From an uncultured Kordiimonas sp. (GTDB lineage Bacteria > Pseudomonadota > Alphaproteobacteria > Sphingomonadales > Kordiimonadaceae), in contig CANNDZ010000001.1 in NCBI GenBank assembly GCA_947503575.1, positions 1,612,001 to 1,676,000 of the forward strand: DNA of 64,000 bases. Direction: 5' to 3'. Position 1 is the stretch's first letter. Every line of letters begins with the position of its first letter. The notes below the pieces were generated by a model. The model worked only from the letters and a program-made list of their open reading frames with translations, did no database searches and was not told where the DNA came from. This document shows positions 17,931 to 26,011 of this stretch, one piece after another. Position numbers and translations under genes: made by a program.

Positions 17931-20054
17931 ATGGCCCCTTCCGCGCAATCTATCATTTCATTTACCGGCGTAGCGTCCTGTTTTGTAGCGCGATTGCGCA
18001 CTGATGGCTTGGTTGTGACCTATTGGGGGCCCAGGTTGGATGAGATAGAGCCTGAAGTGATTGATTCTCTTGGCCGCCGAACCCCTGCAATTGGAACGCC
18101 TTCTGTTGAAGTGCCAACAGCCATGTGCCCGACGATTGCATCTGGGTTTATTGGTTCACCCGGGATTGAACTGCACAAGGACGGCGGCGCGTGGGATTTT
18201 CACCCCGATGAGAGCGAATGCCTGGAGGTAAACGAGGCAGAGGCAACATTTAGGTTTACTGACACCCGGCACGGCCTTGTTTTGATGGCAGAGTTGCTAT
18301 GGTGCGCTGAAACTGACGTTTTAAAAGTGCGGCATAGCGTTGAAAATGGAGCGGACGGGATAGTGACGCTGAATGCATGTGCGTCAGCTACGCTGCCTGT
18401 GCCCGCTTCAGCCAACATGATCAGCCGTTTTGGAGGGCGTTGGGCACTGGAATTCCAACAATCAACCTTCGCGCTGGAAGCGGGGGCGTTTGTACAGGAA
18501 AATCGGCGTGGCCGGACCTCCCATGCCAGCTTTCCAGCACTTTTGCTGCATTCTGCGACAACGACCGAAAGCCAGGGCGTCGTTTACGGCTTTCACCTTG
18601 GTTGGAGTGGTAACCACATAATGCGGGTTGAACGTCTGAACGATGGGCGCGCCTACGCCCAATTGGGCGACCGTCTATTGCCCGGCGAAATACGGCTGGC
18701 TAAGGGGGAGCGATACCAGACACCATGGCTGTATGCAGCTTTTTCCGGCAGTGGTTTTAGCAGCCTATCGCAGTCTTTCCATCGTTTCGCTTGGGAACAC
18801 GTGCTTCGGCCATCGACGCGACAAAAACCGCGGCCTGTTCACTACAACACCTGGGAAGCGATTTATTTTGATCATGACCAAGGCAAGCTGATCGAACTCG
18901 CTAGCCGGGCAGCGGCGCTGGGCGTGGAGAGGTTTGTTTTGGATGATGGCTGGTTTCTGGGGCGGCGGCATGATGCGGCCGGACTTGGTGACTGGTATGT
19001 TGACCCGCAGGTGTACCCCCAGGGCCTGACGCCGCTTATTGATCATGTCCTTGCGCTGGGCATGGACTTTGGCTTATGGGTTGAGCCGGAAATGGTAAAC
19101 CCTGATAGTGATTTATACCGCGCGCATCCGGACTGGGTATTGTCGGCTGAGGGTATTGAGCAAATACCGTCGCGCAATCAATTGGTGCTGGACCTGACAC
19201 GGGATGAAGTTTGGGCTTATGTGTTTGAGCGGCTGGATGACCTGTTGGCACATCATGCGATCAGCTACCTCAAATGGGATATGAACCGCGATATTCACCA
19301 TACGGGCAGCGGCGGCGCAGCATGCGCTCATGCGCAAACGCGCGCTGTCTATAGCTTGATGGACGCCGTGCGAGCGAAGCACCCCCATGTTGAGATTGAA
19401 AGCTGTTCATCGGGTGGTGCACGCGCAGATTTTGGGGCTTTGTCGCATACCGACCGGGTATGGACATCCGACAGTAATGATGCGCTGGACAGGCAGGCAA
19501 TCCAACGGGGTGCATCTTTCTTTCTGCCAAGCGATGTGATGGGAGCGCATGTGGGGCCACGTGTCTGCCATATCACAGAGCGCGAATTGCCGATGTCGCT
19601 CAGGGCAGCGACGGCGCTATTTGGTCATATGGGCCTTGAAATGGACCTGACCGAGCTGACCGAGGAGGAAGCTGAAACCCTGAAAGTGGCCATTGCGCTC
19701 CATAAACGCCACCGTGCACTCATCCATGGCGGCAATCTTGTTCGGTTGGATGGCCCGGCATACAGCAACAGCTTAGGTATTGTTTCAGAGGATGGCAGCG
19801 CTGCGCTCTTCTCCTACGCTCAAACCGGAACCCGGCAAGACACAACGCCGACAGTATTAACAGTCAAAGGGTTGGACCCTGGCGCAAAGTATTTTTTGGA
19901 TATCGTTTGGCCGACAAGTGATGAGCTTGTCGATTTGAGCGCACTGGGGCAGTTGAAAGGGCAGGCAATAAGCGGGCAAGCGCTGATGCAGCTGGGGCTG
20001 CAGTTGCCGCCAATGATGCCGCACGCCGCAGTGATCTTGCACTTGCAGGCGTAA
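17931..20054 (+). CDS. Alpha-galactosidase, GH36
   Basis: The 707-residue enzyme removes terminal alpha-galactosyl groups. An N-terminal beta-sandwich (about residues 1-300) precedes a (beta/alpha)8 barrel. Family motifs are RPVHYNTWEAIYFD, FVLDDGWF, GLWVEPEMVN, the nucleophile in YLKWDMNRD (Asp 450), ESCSSGGARAD and the acid/base in WTSDSNDALDR (Asp 514). The C-terminal beta domain completes the usual length. No signal peptide is visible, so it acts in the cytoplasm on imported substrate. It is divergent from the GH42 gene and is followed by the convergent regulator gene. Raffinose-type sugars, melibiose and alpha-galactosyl-glycerols are all possible substrates. Confidence 0.94.
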   Translation: MAPSAQSIISFTGVASCFVARLRTDGLVVTYWGPRLDEIEPEVIDSLGRRTPAIGTPSVEVPTAMCPTIASGFIGSPGIELHKDGGAWDFHPDESECLEVNEAEATFRFTDTRHGLVLMAELLWCAETDVLKVRHSVENGADGIVTLNACASATLPVPASANMISRFGGRWALEFQQSTFALEAGAFVQENRRGRTSHASFPALLLHSATTTESQGVVYGFHLGWSGNHIMRVERLNDGRAYAQLGDRLLPGEIRLAKGERYQTPWLYAAFSGSGFSSLSQSFHRFAWEHVLRPSTRQKPRPVHYNTWEAIYFDHDQGKLIELASRAAALGVERFVLDDGWFLGRRHDAAGLGDWYVDPQVYPQGLTPLIDHVLALGMDFGLWVEPEMVNPDSDLYRAHPDWVLSAEGIEQIPSRNQLVLDLTRDEVWAYVFERLDDLLAHHAISYLKWDMNRDIHHTGSGGAACAHAQTRAVYSLMDAVRAKHPHVEIESCSSGGARADFGALSHTDRVWTSDSNDALDRQAIQRGASFFLPSDVMGAHVGPRVCHITERELPMSLRAATALFGHMGLEMDLTELTEEEAETLKVAIALHKRHRALIHGGNLVRLDGPAYSNSLGIVSEDGSAALFSYAQTGTRQDTTPTVLTVKGLDPGAKYFLDIVWPTSDELVDLSALGQLKGQAISGQALMQLGLQLPPMMPHAAVILHLQA

Positions 20055-20072
20055 CACCCGAAAGCAAGACCA

Positions 20073-20786
20073 TCATTCGCCGCTGGCTTCCGCTTTGGCA
20101 CGTTGTATCAGCTCGTAGGCTTCTTCAATCAAGGTTTTGCTTTTTGCCTCGGCTGCGTCTGCATCACCTTGATGGATGGCCTGATAAATAGCCGTATGAT
20201 CTGCCACGCTTGCGAGCGCGACGCCCTTATACTGGTTGGTCAGGCGGATACTGATGCGCAGCGCAGTTTCAACAAGGTCGCGCAACTGCATAAAAAAGCG
20301 ATTGTTGCTGGCTTCCAGGATCGCAACATGGAACGCAATATCTGACGACAACGCATCATCTTCGCCGCGCTCGGCGGCGCGCATATGCTCCAGCGCGTTG
20401 GCGATGGCTGCTTTTTGGTCCTTGGTTGCGCGCAATGCGGCAAAGGCCGCTGCTTTGGGCTCAATCGCGGCGCGGACCTCGGTAAAATCCGCCAGCAAGT
20501 CGATGGAAAACTTGCGATCGAGCAGCCAACGCAAGACGTCAGGGTCCATCAGGTTCCAGAATTCTTCCGGTTGGACCCATGTGCCCTGGCGTGGGCGAGC
20601 GCGCAAAAGTCCTTTGGATGTTAGCATTTTCACCGCTTCTCTAAGCACGCTGCGACTCACGCCAAACTGATCACATAAATCAGCCTCTATGGGGAAGGGG
20701 TTATCCTTATTGTATTGGCCACGGACGATGGCTTGCCCCAGATCGTTGACGATTTGTTGTGTCAGACTTTGTGATGCAACTACCAT
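20073..20786 (-). CDS. GntR-family regulator, FadR subfamily (FCD domain)
   Basis: The 237-residue protein has an N-terminal winged helix-turn-helix (DQFGVSRSVLREAVKMLTSK, about residues 38-57, then the wing GLLRARPRQGTWV) and an all-helical FCD ligand domain with the metal-site pattern DIAFHVAILEAS and later DHTAIYQAI. Such regulators of sugar-acid pathways usually bind an intermediate such as galactonate or KDGal, like DgoR of E. coli. It starts one base after the SMP-30 gene stop, so the two are co-transcribed. It is the natural candidate to bind the palindromes of the island, but that link is inferred. Confidence 0.9.
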   Translation of the reverse strand: MVVASQSLTQQIVNDLGQAIVRGQYNKDNPFPIEADLCDQFGVSRSVLREAVKMLTSKGLLRARPRQGTWVQPEEFWNLMDPDVLRWLLDRKFSIDLLADFTEVRAAIEPKAAAFAALRATKDQKAAIANALEHMRAAERGEDDALSSDIAFHVAILEASNNRFFMQLRDLVETALRISIRLTNQYKGVALASVADHTAIYQAIHQGDADAAEAKSKTLIEEAYELIQRAKAEASGE

Positions 20787-20787
20787 T

Positions 20788-21702
20788 TCACTGATCTTGC
20801 TTCAGGGCAGGCAGGACACCTGCATAGGTGTTTTCGGGCAGGCCCTGGGCATTAGTTTCAAAGATGAAAACATTCCCAGCACCAGGTTGGGTCAATCGTT
20901 CATCTGCACCAAGGCCGTCGCACGCCGATGAGACATAAAGCCAGTTCAGGTCCTCCCCACCAAAGGCAACGCATGTAGGTTGGCTGACAGGAACGTCAAC
21001 GCTACCAATCACGTTGCCATTGGGCGCATACACCAGAATTTTACCAAGACCCCATTGGGCGCTCCAAACGTTGCCATCGGCATCAACCGCGGCACCATCA
21101 GGCACACCGCCTTTTGGCGAGCGTGCAAACACACGCTTGCCAGACGCCAGACCTGTATCAACATTGAAATCATAGGCATAAATGCTGCCTGTGGGCGAAT
21201 CAGCAAAATACATGCGATCACCAGACGGGCTCCAGCATAAGCCGTTGGAGATTGTCACGTTCGTTTCCTGCACACTGATGGTCTGTTTTGTATCGAGGCA
21301 AAACAACCGCCCAGTAAGGGGTACATTGTCGGTCGGGTTTTCCATCATGGTCCCAGACCAAAACCGCCCGTTACGATCAATGCGGCCATCGTTAAATCGG
21401 CCTTCTCCATCCAGGAACGTCGGGCGGTGCAACCATGTCAGTGCGCCGGTTGTCAGGTTAAATGTGGCAAAACCAGTGGCGAAGGCGGCTAATATGGTGT
21501 CTTTTTGAGACGTAAATGCAAACGAACCCAACGGTTCGGGCATATCCAGAATGTCCAGGCTGCCAGTATGCGGGTCATAATGATACAGCTTGCTGGATAG
21601 AATATCCGTCCACCATAGTGTTTGGTCAGAATGTCGCCACTGAATGCCTTCACCCAACAGGTTTGCAACAGATAATTCACCGATCTGTTTCGCGTGTATC
21701 AC
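20788..21702 (-). CDS. SMP-30/gluconolaconase-family lactonase (probable galactonolactonase)
   Basis: The 304-residue six-bladed beta-propeller opens the sugar lactone made by the neighbouring dehydrogenase. Metal-binding positions are in LGEGIQWR (Glu), TISNGLCWSP (Asn) and an Asp in YFADSPTGSIYAYD. VPDGAAVDADGNVW is another family landmark. I chose GTG 21702 because homologues begin close to this point; an in-frame ATG at 21822 would add 40 residues with no family counterpart and would run into the palindrome region. It is the first gene of an operon with the GntR regulator and is divergent from the SDR gene. Substrate is assigned from context. Confidence 0.85.
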   Translation of the reverse strand: MIHAKQIGELSVANLLGEGIQWRHSDQTLWWTDILSSKLYHYDPHTGSLDILDMPEPLGSFAFTSQKDTILAAFATGFATFNLTTGALTWLHRPTFLDGEGRFNDGRIDRNGRFWSGTMMENPTDNVPLTGRLFCLDTKQTISVQETNVTISNGLCWSPSGDRMYFADSPTGSIYAYDFNVDTGLASGKRVFARSPKGGVPDGAAVDADGNVWSAQWGLGKILVYAPNGNVIGSVDVPVSQPTCVAFGGEDLNWLYVSSACDGLGADERLTQPGAGNVFIFETNAQGLPENTYAGVLPALKQDQ

Positions 21703-21788
21703 TGAAATACCATGCCTTGAATTGCGTGTTTCACGTCCTGGTATTGGGCTACTAACTGTCTGCCTATCAGGACCTTGTTGATTATTAT

Positions 21789-21802
21789 TATGATATATAT
21801 GA
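21789..21802. promoter_or_regulatory. Candidate island operator, site 3 (lactonase/dehydrogenase)
   Basis: On the minus strand this reads TCATATATATCATA, which matches the site 1 core TCATATAAATGATA at 12 of 14 positions. It lies in the 192-base gap between the divergent lactonase and dehydrogenase genes, 93 bases before the dehydrogenase start. The right half-site ATGAT is intact and the left one is imperfect. Confidence 0.42.
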
Positions 21803-21894
21803 TTAAATGACCTAAACAGCAATTATCTGGCACCCTGCTTAAGGCCGAATGGGTGATAATGGTTGTTGCAGGCGTTTCAATTCCGGGGTTTTGA

Positions 21895-22656
21895 ATGACA
21901 TATCCATCATATGCTGACCTGTCTGGTAAAACTGTGTTTGTTACCGGTGGTGGGTCTGGTATCGGGGCAGCCTTTGTTGCCGCTTTTGCTGCACAAGGGG
22001 CGAATGTTGCCTTTGTCTCTTTATCAGAAGAACCGGCGCATGCGGTATGTGACGGCGTAGAGCAAAATACCGGAATGCGGCCTTTATTTGTTCCCTGCGA
22101 TGTACGCGATGGTGAGGCAGTGAATGCTGCAATTCAGCAAGCGCGGGAAACTTATGGCCCAGTCTCTGTACTTATTAACAATGCCGCGCGGGATGATCGC
22201 CATACCATTGACGATTATAGCGTTGAAGCGTGGGACAATTCTCTTGCGACGAATTTGCGTCCACATTTTTTTACCGTACAGTCCTGTCTTGATGATTTAA
22301 AAGCGACACGCGGCAGCATAATCAACCTTGGTTCCAACTCAGCGATTCTTGGGCTTGCGGGCTATGCGTCTTACGTCACAGCGAAAGCGGGTATCGTTGG
22401 CCTGACCAAGGCGTTGGCCCGTGAATTGGGGCCGGACGGTGTTCGTGCAAATGTCCTGGTGCCGGGTTGGGTATTGACGGAACGTCAAAAAACACTGTGG
22501 GCCACGCCAGAAACGATTGAGCAGTGTTTGCATGAACAATCCCTGAAACGGACGATTTCTGAAGAAGATATTGCTAATGCTGCGCTGTTTCTGGCATCGG
22601 ACGCATCAGCCATGATGACAGGTCAGTCATTAATTGTTGATGGTGGGCGCGTTTAG
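21895..22656 (+). CDS. SDR-family dehydrogenase, probable galactose 1-dehydrogenase
   Basis: The 253-residue classical short-chain dehydrogenase has the cofactor loop TGGGSGIGAAF (residues 17-27), LINNAARDD, the catalytic serine in NLGSNSAIL and the YASYVTAKAG active-site Tyr/Lys pair. The C terminus DGGRV is typical. With lactonase, DgoK and DgoA next door the simplest role is NAD(P)-dependent oxidation of galactose to galactonolactone. Specificity for fucose or arabinose, which share stereochemistry with galactose, cannot be excluded. Its last base overlaps the first base of dgoK. Confidence 0.85.
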   Translation: MTYPSYADLSGKTVFVTGGGSGIGAAFVAAFAAQGANVAFVSLSEEPAHAVCDGVEQNTGMRPLFVPCDVRDGEAVNAAIQQARETYGPVSVLINNAARDDRHTIDDYSVEAWDNSLATNLRPHFFTVQSCLDDLKATRGSIINLGSNSAILGLAGYASYVTAKAGIVGLTKALARELGPDGVRANVLVPGWVLTERQKTLWATPETIEQCLHEQSLKRTISEEDIANAALFLASDASAMMTGQSLIVDGGRV

Positions 22657-23558
22657 TGCCGGGGAGCCATCAGATTGTTGTTGATTGGGGGTCCAGCTCG
22701 TTTCGGGCGTTCCTATTGGGCCAAAATTTCGAGGTGCTGGAAACAGCACGGTCGGATGATGGTGTCATAAGCTTGCAAGGCCGGTGTTTTTACTCCGTAT
22801 TGATGGACCACTGCGATCGGTGGATCAAGCACTATGGCAAAATGCCTATCGTTTTGGGTGGTACAATCGGCAGCCGCAATGGGTGGCGGCAGACGCCGTA
22901 TTTGCCATGCCCGGCATCAACGTATGACATAAAGCAGCACATGCTTTCTGTGGATAACGAATCCGACCTTGATATCCGCATTTTACCGGGGGTCCAGGCC
23001 CAAAACGCATATGGAAACCGCGATGTTATGCGCGGTGAAGAAGTGCAGATATTTGGTGCCTTAGATATAATAGGTGCCGAAAATGCGGCAGTCTGCTTGC
23101 CCGGCACTCATAGCAAATGGTGCAGCGCCGCACAGGGTAAGATCACATCAATAACCACTTATCTTACCGGCGAGTTGTTTGCAGTGTTGCGTGATCACAG
23201 CTCGGTTGGTTTGGTGATGCTAGGTGCGGAGTTCGACGAGCAGAGTTTCTGCTGTGGTCTGGATGCGGCAGCCTTAGCTGAGCCTGTTCTGCAGCAACTA
23301 TTCGCTGTACGGGCTGCATCACTTGTTGATCAGCCTCTTGCTGCGGACAACGCCAGTTATGTGTCCGGGCTCCTGATCGGGCATGAGGTAAACTCAATCG
23401 CGCAAATAGGGGCCGTTGATAGCCCTTTGATTGTGGTTGGTAGCGACACGCTTAATGCTCGATACCAGTTGGCTTTTTCGCGGCGTCAGGTTGAAACGAC
23501 TGTTGTACCGGCAGACGCTGCTTTTCTGCGCGGAATGCAGTTAATTTTGTCCTCTTAA
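22656..23558 (+). CDS. dgoK: 2-dehydro-3-deoxygalactonokinase
   Basis: The 300-residue kinase phosphorylates KDGal to KDPGal, the substrate of DgoA. It carries the ASKHA-fold phosphate loop VDWGSSSFRAFLL near the N terminus, GTIGSRNGWRQTPY, and GTHSKW, all typical of DgoK. Length matches the family (about 290-300). The start is GTG 22656, overlapping the dehydrogenase stop by one base, so translation is coupled. It closes the island; the next gene, mgtE, is 132 bases away and unrelated. Confidence 0.92.
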   Translation: MPGSHQIVVDWGSSSFRAFLLGQNFEVLETARSDDGVISLQGRCFYSVLMDHCDRWIKHYGKMPIVLGGTIGSRNGWRQTPYLPCPASTYDIKQHMLSVDNESDLDIRILPGVQAQNAYGNRDVMRGEEVQIFGALDIIGAENAAVCLPGTHSKWCSAAQGKITSITTYLTGELFAVLRDHSSVGLVMLGAEFDEQSFCCGLDAAALAEPVLQQLFAVRAASLVDQPLAADNASYVSGLLIGHEVNSIAQIGAVDSPLIVVGSDTLNARYQLAFSRRQVETTVVPADAAFLRGMQLILSS

Positions 23559-23690
23559 GGCAGGGCGACGCTCGTTAACGTCATCAAAAGGCTTAAAATG
23601 CAACCTGCGGGGTAGCATCCTGGTGATGTTTCTTTTATCTAGGGGTAGGAACACGCCGCAAAGGCTTGTGCCGGCATAAGGGAACGCTGC

Positions 23691-25154
23691 GTGACCGAAC
23701 CAGATCAACATAAAGATGAATACCGCGACCCTGAAGCCGTTGGGGCGGACGTAGACGCAGCAGTAATTGACGGGGTGGTTGATGACCTGCGGGATGTACC
23801 CCAAACGGACGTGCACCTGAGCAGACCGTTCATTGATGGACTGCAGGAAGCCATGAAGTTGGAAGACCGTGATGAGGTTCTTTCGATGTTCGAAGAACTT
23901 CATGCCGCGGATGTTGCAGACATTCTGGAGGTTTTGCCATCTGTCAAACGGGTCCGGTTGATCGAATTTTTGGGCGACAAGATTGATCCTGATGTTCTAA
24001 CCGAGGTTGAAGGTGAGGCACAGGAAGAGCTGTATGAGCATCTTCCCAACGAACAAATTGCTGACGCGGTAACAGAACTGGAAACCGATGACGCGGTTTA
24101 TGTTATCGAAGAGCTAGAAGCATCTGACCGGGAAGAAGTGCTGCAGGCACTAGCCAGCGATGACCGGGCTGCGATTGAAGAAAACCTCAGTTACCCGGAG
24201 GATTCTGCAGGTCGATTGATGCAACGCGACCTCGTTGCGCTTCCTGAATTCTGGACGGTTGGTCAAGCGATCGATTTCCTGCGGTCAGATAACAATTCTA
24301 TCCCTAAGGATTTCTACGACGTCTTTATTGTCGACCCGTCGCATCACCCGGTTGGCACACTGCCTGTTTCGCGGCTGATGCGCAGCCAGCGGGGTATAAC
24401 CATCGCGGATATTATGAAAGTTGACCCCTACCTGATTGATGCTACCACGGATCAAGAGGAAGCGGCCTACCAGTTTACCAAATACCATCTGATTTCCTCT
24501 GGTGTGGTAGACGGCAATGGTCGGCTTGTTGGTGTGATAACGGTTGATGATGTTGTCGATGTTATTGAAGAAGAAGCAGGCGAGGATATCTTGGCGCTTG
24601 CCGGTGTTGGTGAAGAATCTGGTCTGAATGAAAATTTCCTGGAAATTACTCGCAGCCGGTTTGCCTGGCTGGTGATCAACCTGGGAACTGCGATTTTGGC
24701 ATCAACGGTTATTGGGTATTTTGATGCAACCATTGAGCAAATGGTCGCGCTTGCCGTTCTGATGCCGATTGTTGCATCCATGGGCGGCAATGCAGGCACT
24801 CAAACCATGACCGTTGCCGTGCGGGCGATTGCCACCAAGGAACTGAGTTCCACCAACGCCTTTCGTGTAACCATGCGGGAGTTAACGGCGGCGAGCCTGA
24901 ACGGGGTTGCTTTGGCGCTGGTTTCGGCGTTGGTTGCTTATCTGTGGTTTGGTGGGGCCACATTGGCGATCATCTTTGGTGTCGCTATGGTTGTTAATAT
25001 TTTTGTTGCTGGATTTTCTGGCATGGCTGTCCCGATGGTTCTGCACAAACTTGACATTGACCCTGCGATTGCTTCCAGCGTTTTTGTGACCACGATCACA
25101 GATGTGGTGGGCTTTTTCGCATTTTTGGGAATGGCGGCCTTCATCCTTTTATAG
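23691..25154 (+). CDS. mgtE: Magnesium transporter MgtE
   Basis: The 487-residue protein is a magnesium-gated channel of the inner membrane. It has an acidic N-terminal extension, the superhelical MgtE_N domain (about residues 60-165), two CBS domains (about 170-290, with VGVITVDDVVDVIEEE) and five transmembrane helices (about 315-487) with the pore signature PIVASMGGNAGTQT. Start is GTG 23691, with an AAGGGA site. The first roughly 45 residues are richer in acidic residues than usual. A response-regulator gene follows after eight bases and is probably co-transcribed. No magnesium riboswitch is apparent upstream. Confidence 0.95.
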   Translation: MTEPDQHKDEYRDPEAVGADVDAAVIDGVVDDLRDVPQTDVHLSRPFIDGLQEAMKLEDRDEVLSMFEELHAADVADILEVLPSVKRVRLIEFLGDKIDPDVLTEVEGEAQEELYEHLPNEQIADAVTELETDDAVYVIEELEASDREEVLQALASDDRAAIEENLSYPEDSAGRLMQRDLVALPEFWTVGQAIDFLRSDNNSIPKDFYDVFIVDPSHHPVGTLPVSRLMRSQRGITIADIMKVDPYLIDATTDQEEAAYQFTKYHLISSGVVDGNGRLVGVITVDDVVDVIEEEAGEDILALAGVGEESGLNENFLEITRSRFAWLVINLGTAILASTVIGYFDATIEQMVALAVLMPIVASMGGNAGTQTMTVAVRAIATKELSSTNAFRVTMRELTAASLNGVALALVSALVAYLWFGGATLAIIFGVAMVVNIFVAGFSGMAVPMVLHKLDIDPAIASSVFVTTITDVVGFFAFLGMAAFILL

Positions 25155-25162
25155 GCAATATC

Positions 25163-25966
25163 ATGCGCACTGGGCCGATACTGTTGGTGGACGATGAACC
25201 TGTTGTAGTGCAGGTCCATGCTGCTGCCGTTAAGCAATTCGGGTTTGAGACAATCATTGCGGAAAATGCCGAAGAAGCCCTGAGCTATGTTCGGTCCTAT
25301 CGACCTTCTATGGTTATCAGTGATGTTCAAATGCCGGGTGATGGCGGTTTTGACCTTATTGTCGGGATCGAGAGGGCAGGGTTAAAGTCCATGCCGGTCA
25401 TTTTTCTAACTGGATATAATGATATTGATATCATCCGGGGCGGTCTGAAAGCAGGCGGAGATGATTTTATCATCAAGGGTGGTTCCATTGAACGCCTACG
25501 CAACAGGATTGCCTTCTGGATGGCTGGTGGTTTCAGTGAATTGCCAACAGATGTACGCCGTAGGGCACTTGTCGAGGCCAATGCTGAGGTGGGTGACGAG
25601 ATTGACAATGTGGAAAAGCATCTTGAACTTAGCTTGAGCACGATGGAGCAAATAGAAGAGCGCATGCGCGCTGAAATTGAGCCTTTGCCATCGACGTATG
25701 GCCAGCGGTTGATTGAGCGGGTTTGCTTCCTTGGTCGTTTGTCAAAAGTTGCGCTTGAGGAAAGCCGTGGGTTTGGCGACCTAGTACGGTTTCCTGACTA
25801 TATTATTCAAGTCAATAAGGCGTTAAATTTACCCTGGAGCGGCGAAATATGGCCGCTTTTGCAGCGATTTGATGATTGGGCATGCGATACGCGTTTTGTT
25901 TTGGCCGGGGTTGAGCCTTTAAAACAGTTTTTTGAATATGACTGGTACGTGCAAGGTTTGGAATAA
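25163..25966 (+). CDS. Response regulator with unrecognised C-terminal domain
   Basis: The 267-residue protein has an intact receiver domain (residues 5-122): acidic pair in LLVDDEP, phospho-acceptor Asp in MVISDVQMPG, Thr in IFLTGYND and Lys in FIIKGGS. A charged helical stretch, probably coiled coil (about 140-170), links to a roughly 95-residue C-terminal region rich in aromatic residues that I cannot assign to a known output family. It follows mgtE by eight bases. No histidine kinase lies nearby. It might act by protein-protein contact rather than on DNA. Confidence 0.75.
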   Translation: MRTGPILLVDDEPVVVQVHAAAVKQFGFETIIAENAEEALSYVRSYRPSMVISDVQMPGDGGFDLIVGIERAGLKSMPVIFLTGYNDIDIIRGGLKAGGDDFIIKGGSIERLRNRIAFWMAGGFSELPTDVRRRALVEANAEVGDEIDNVEKHLELSLSTMEQIEERMRAEIEPLPSTYGQRLIERVCFLGRLSKVALEESRGFGDLVRFPDYIIQVNKALNLPWSGEIWPLLQRFDDWACDTRFVLAGVEPLKQFFEYDWYVQGLE

Positions 25967-26011
25967 ACCGTTTGTTCGGTACAGGCCGAAAAAATAAAAG
26001 AGGATACAGTG

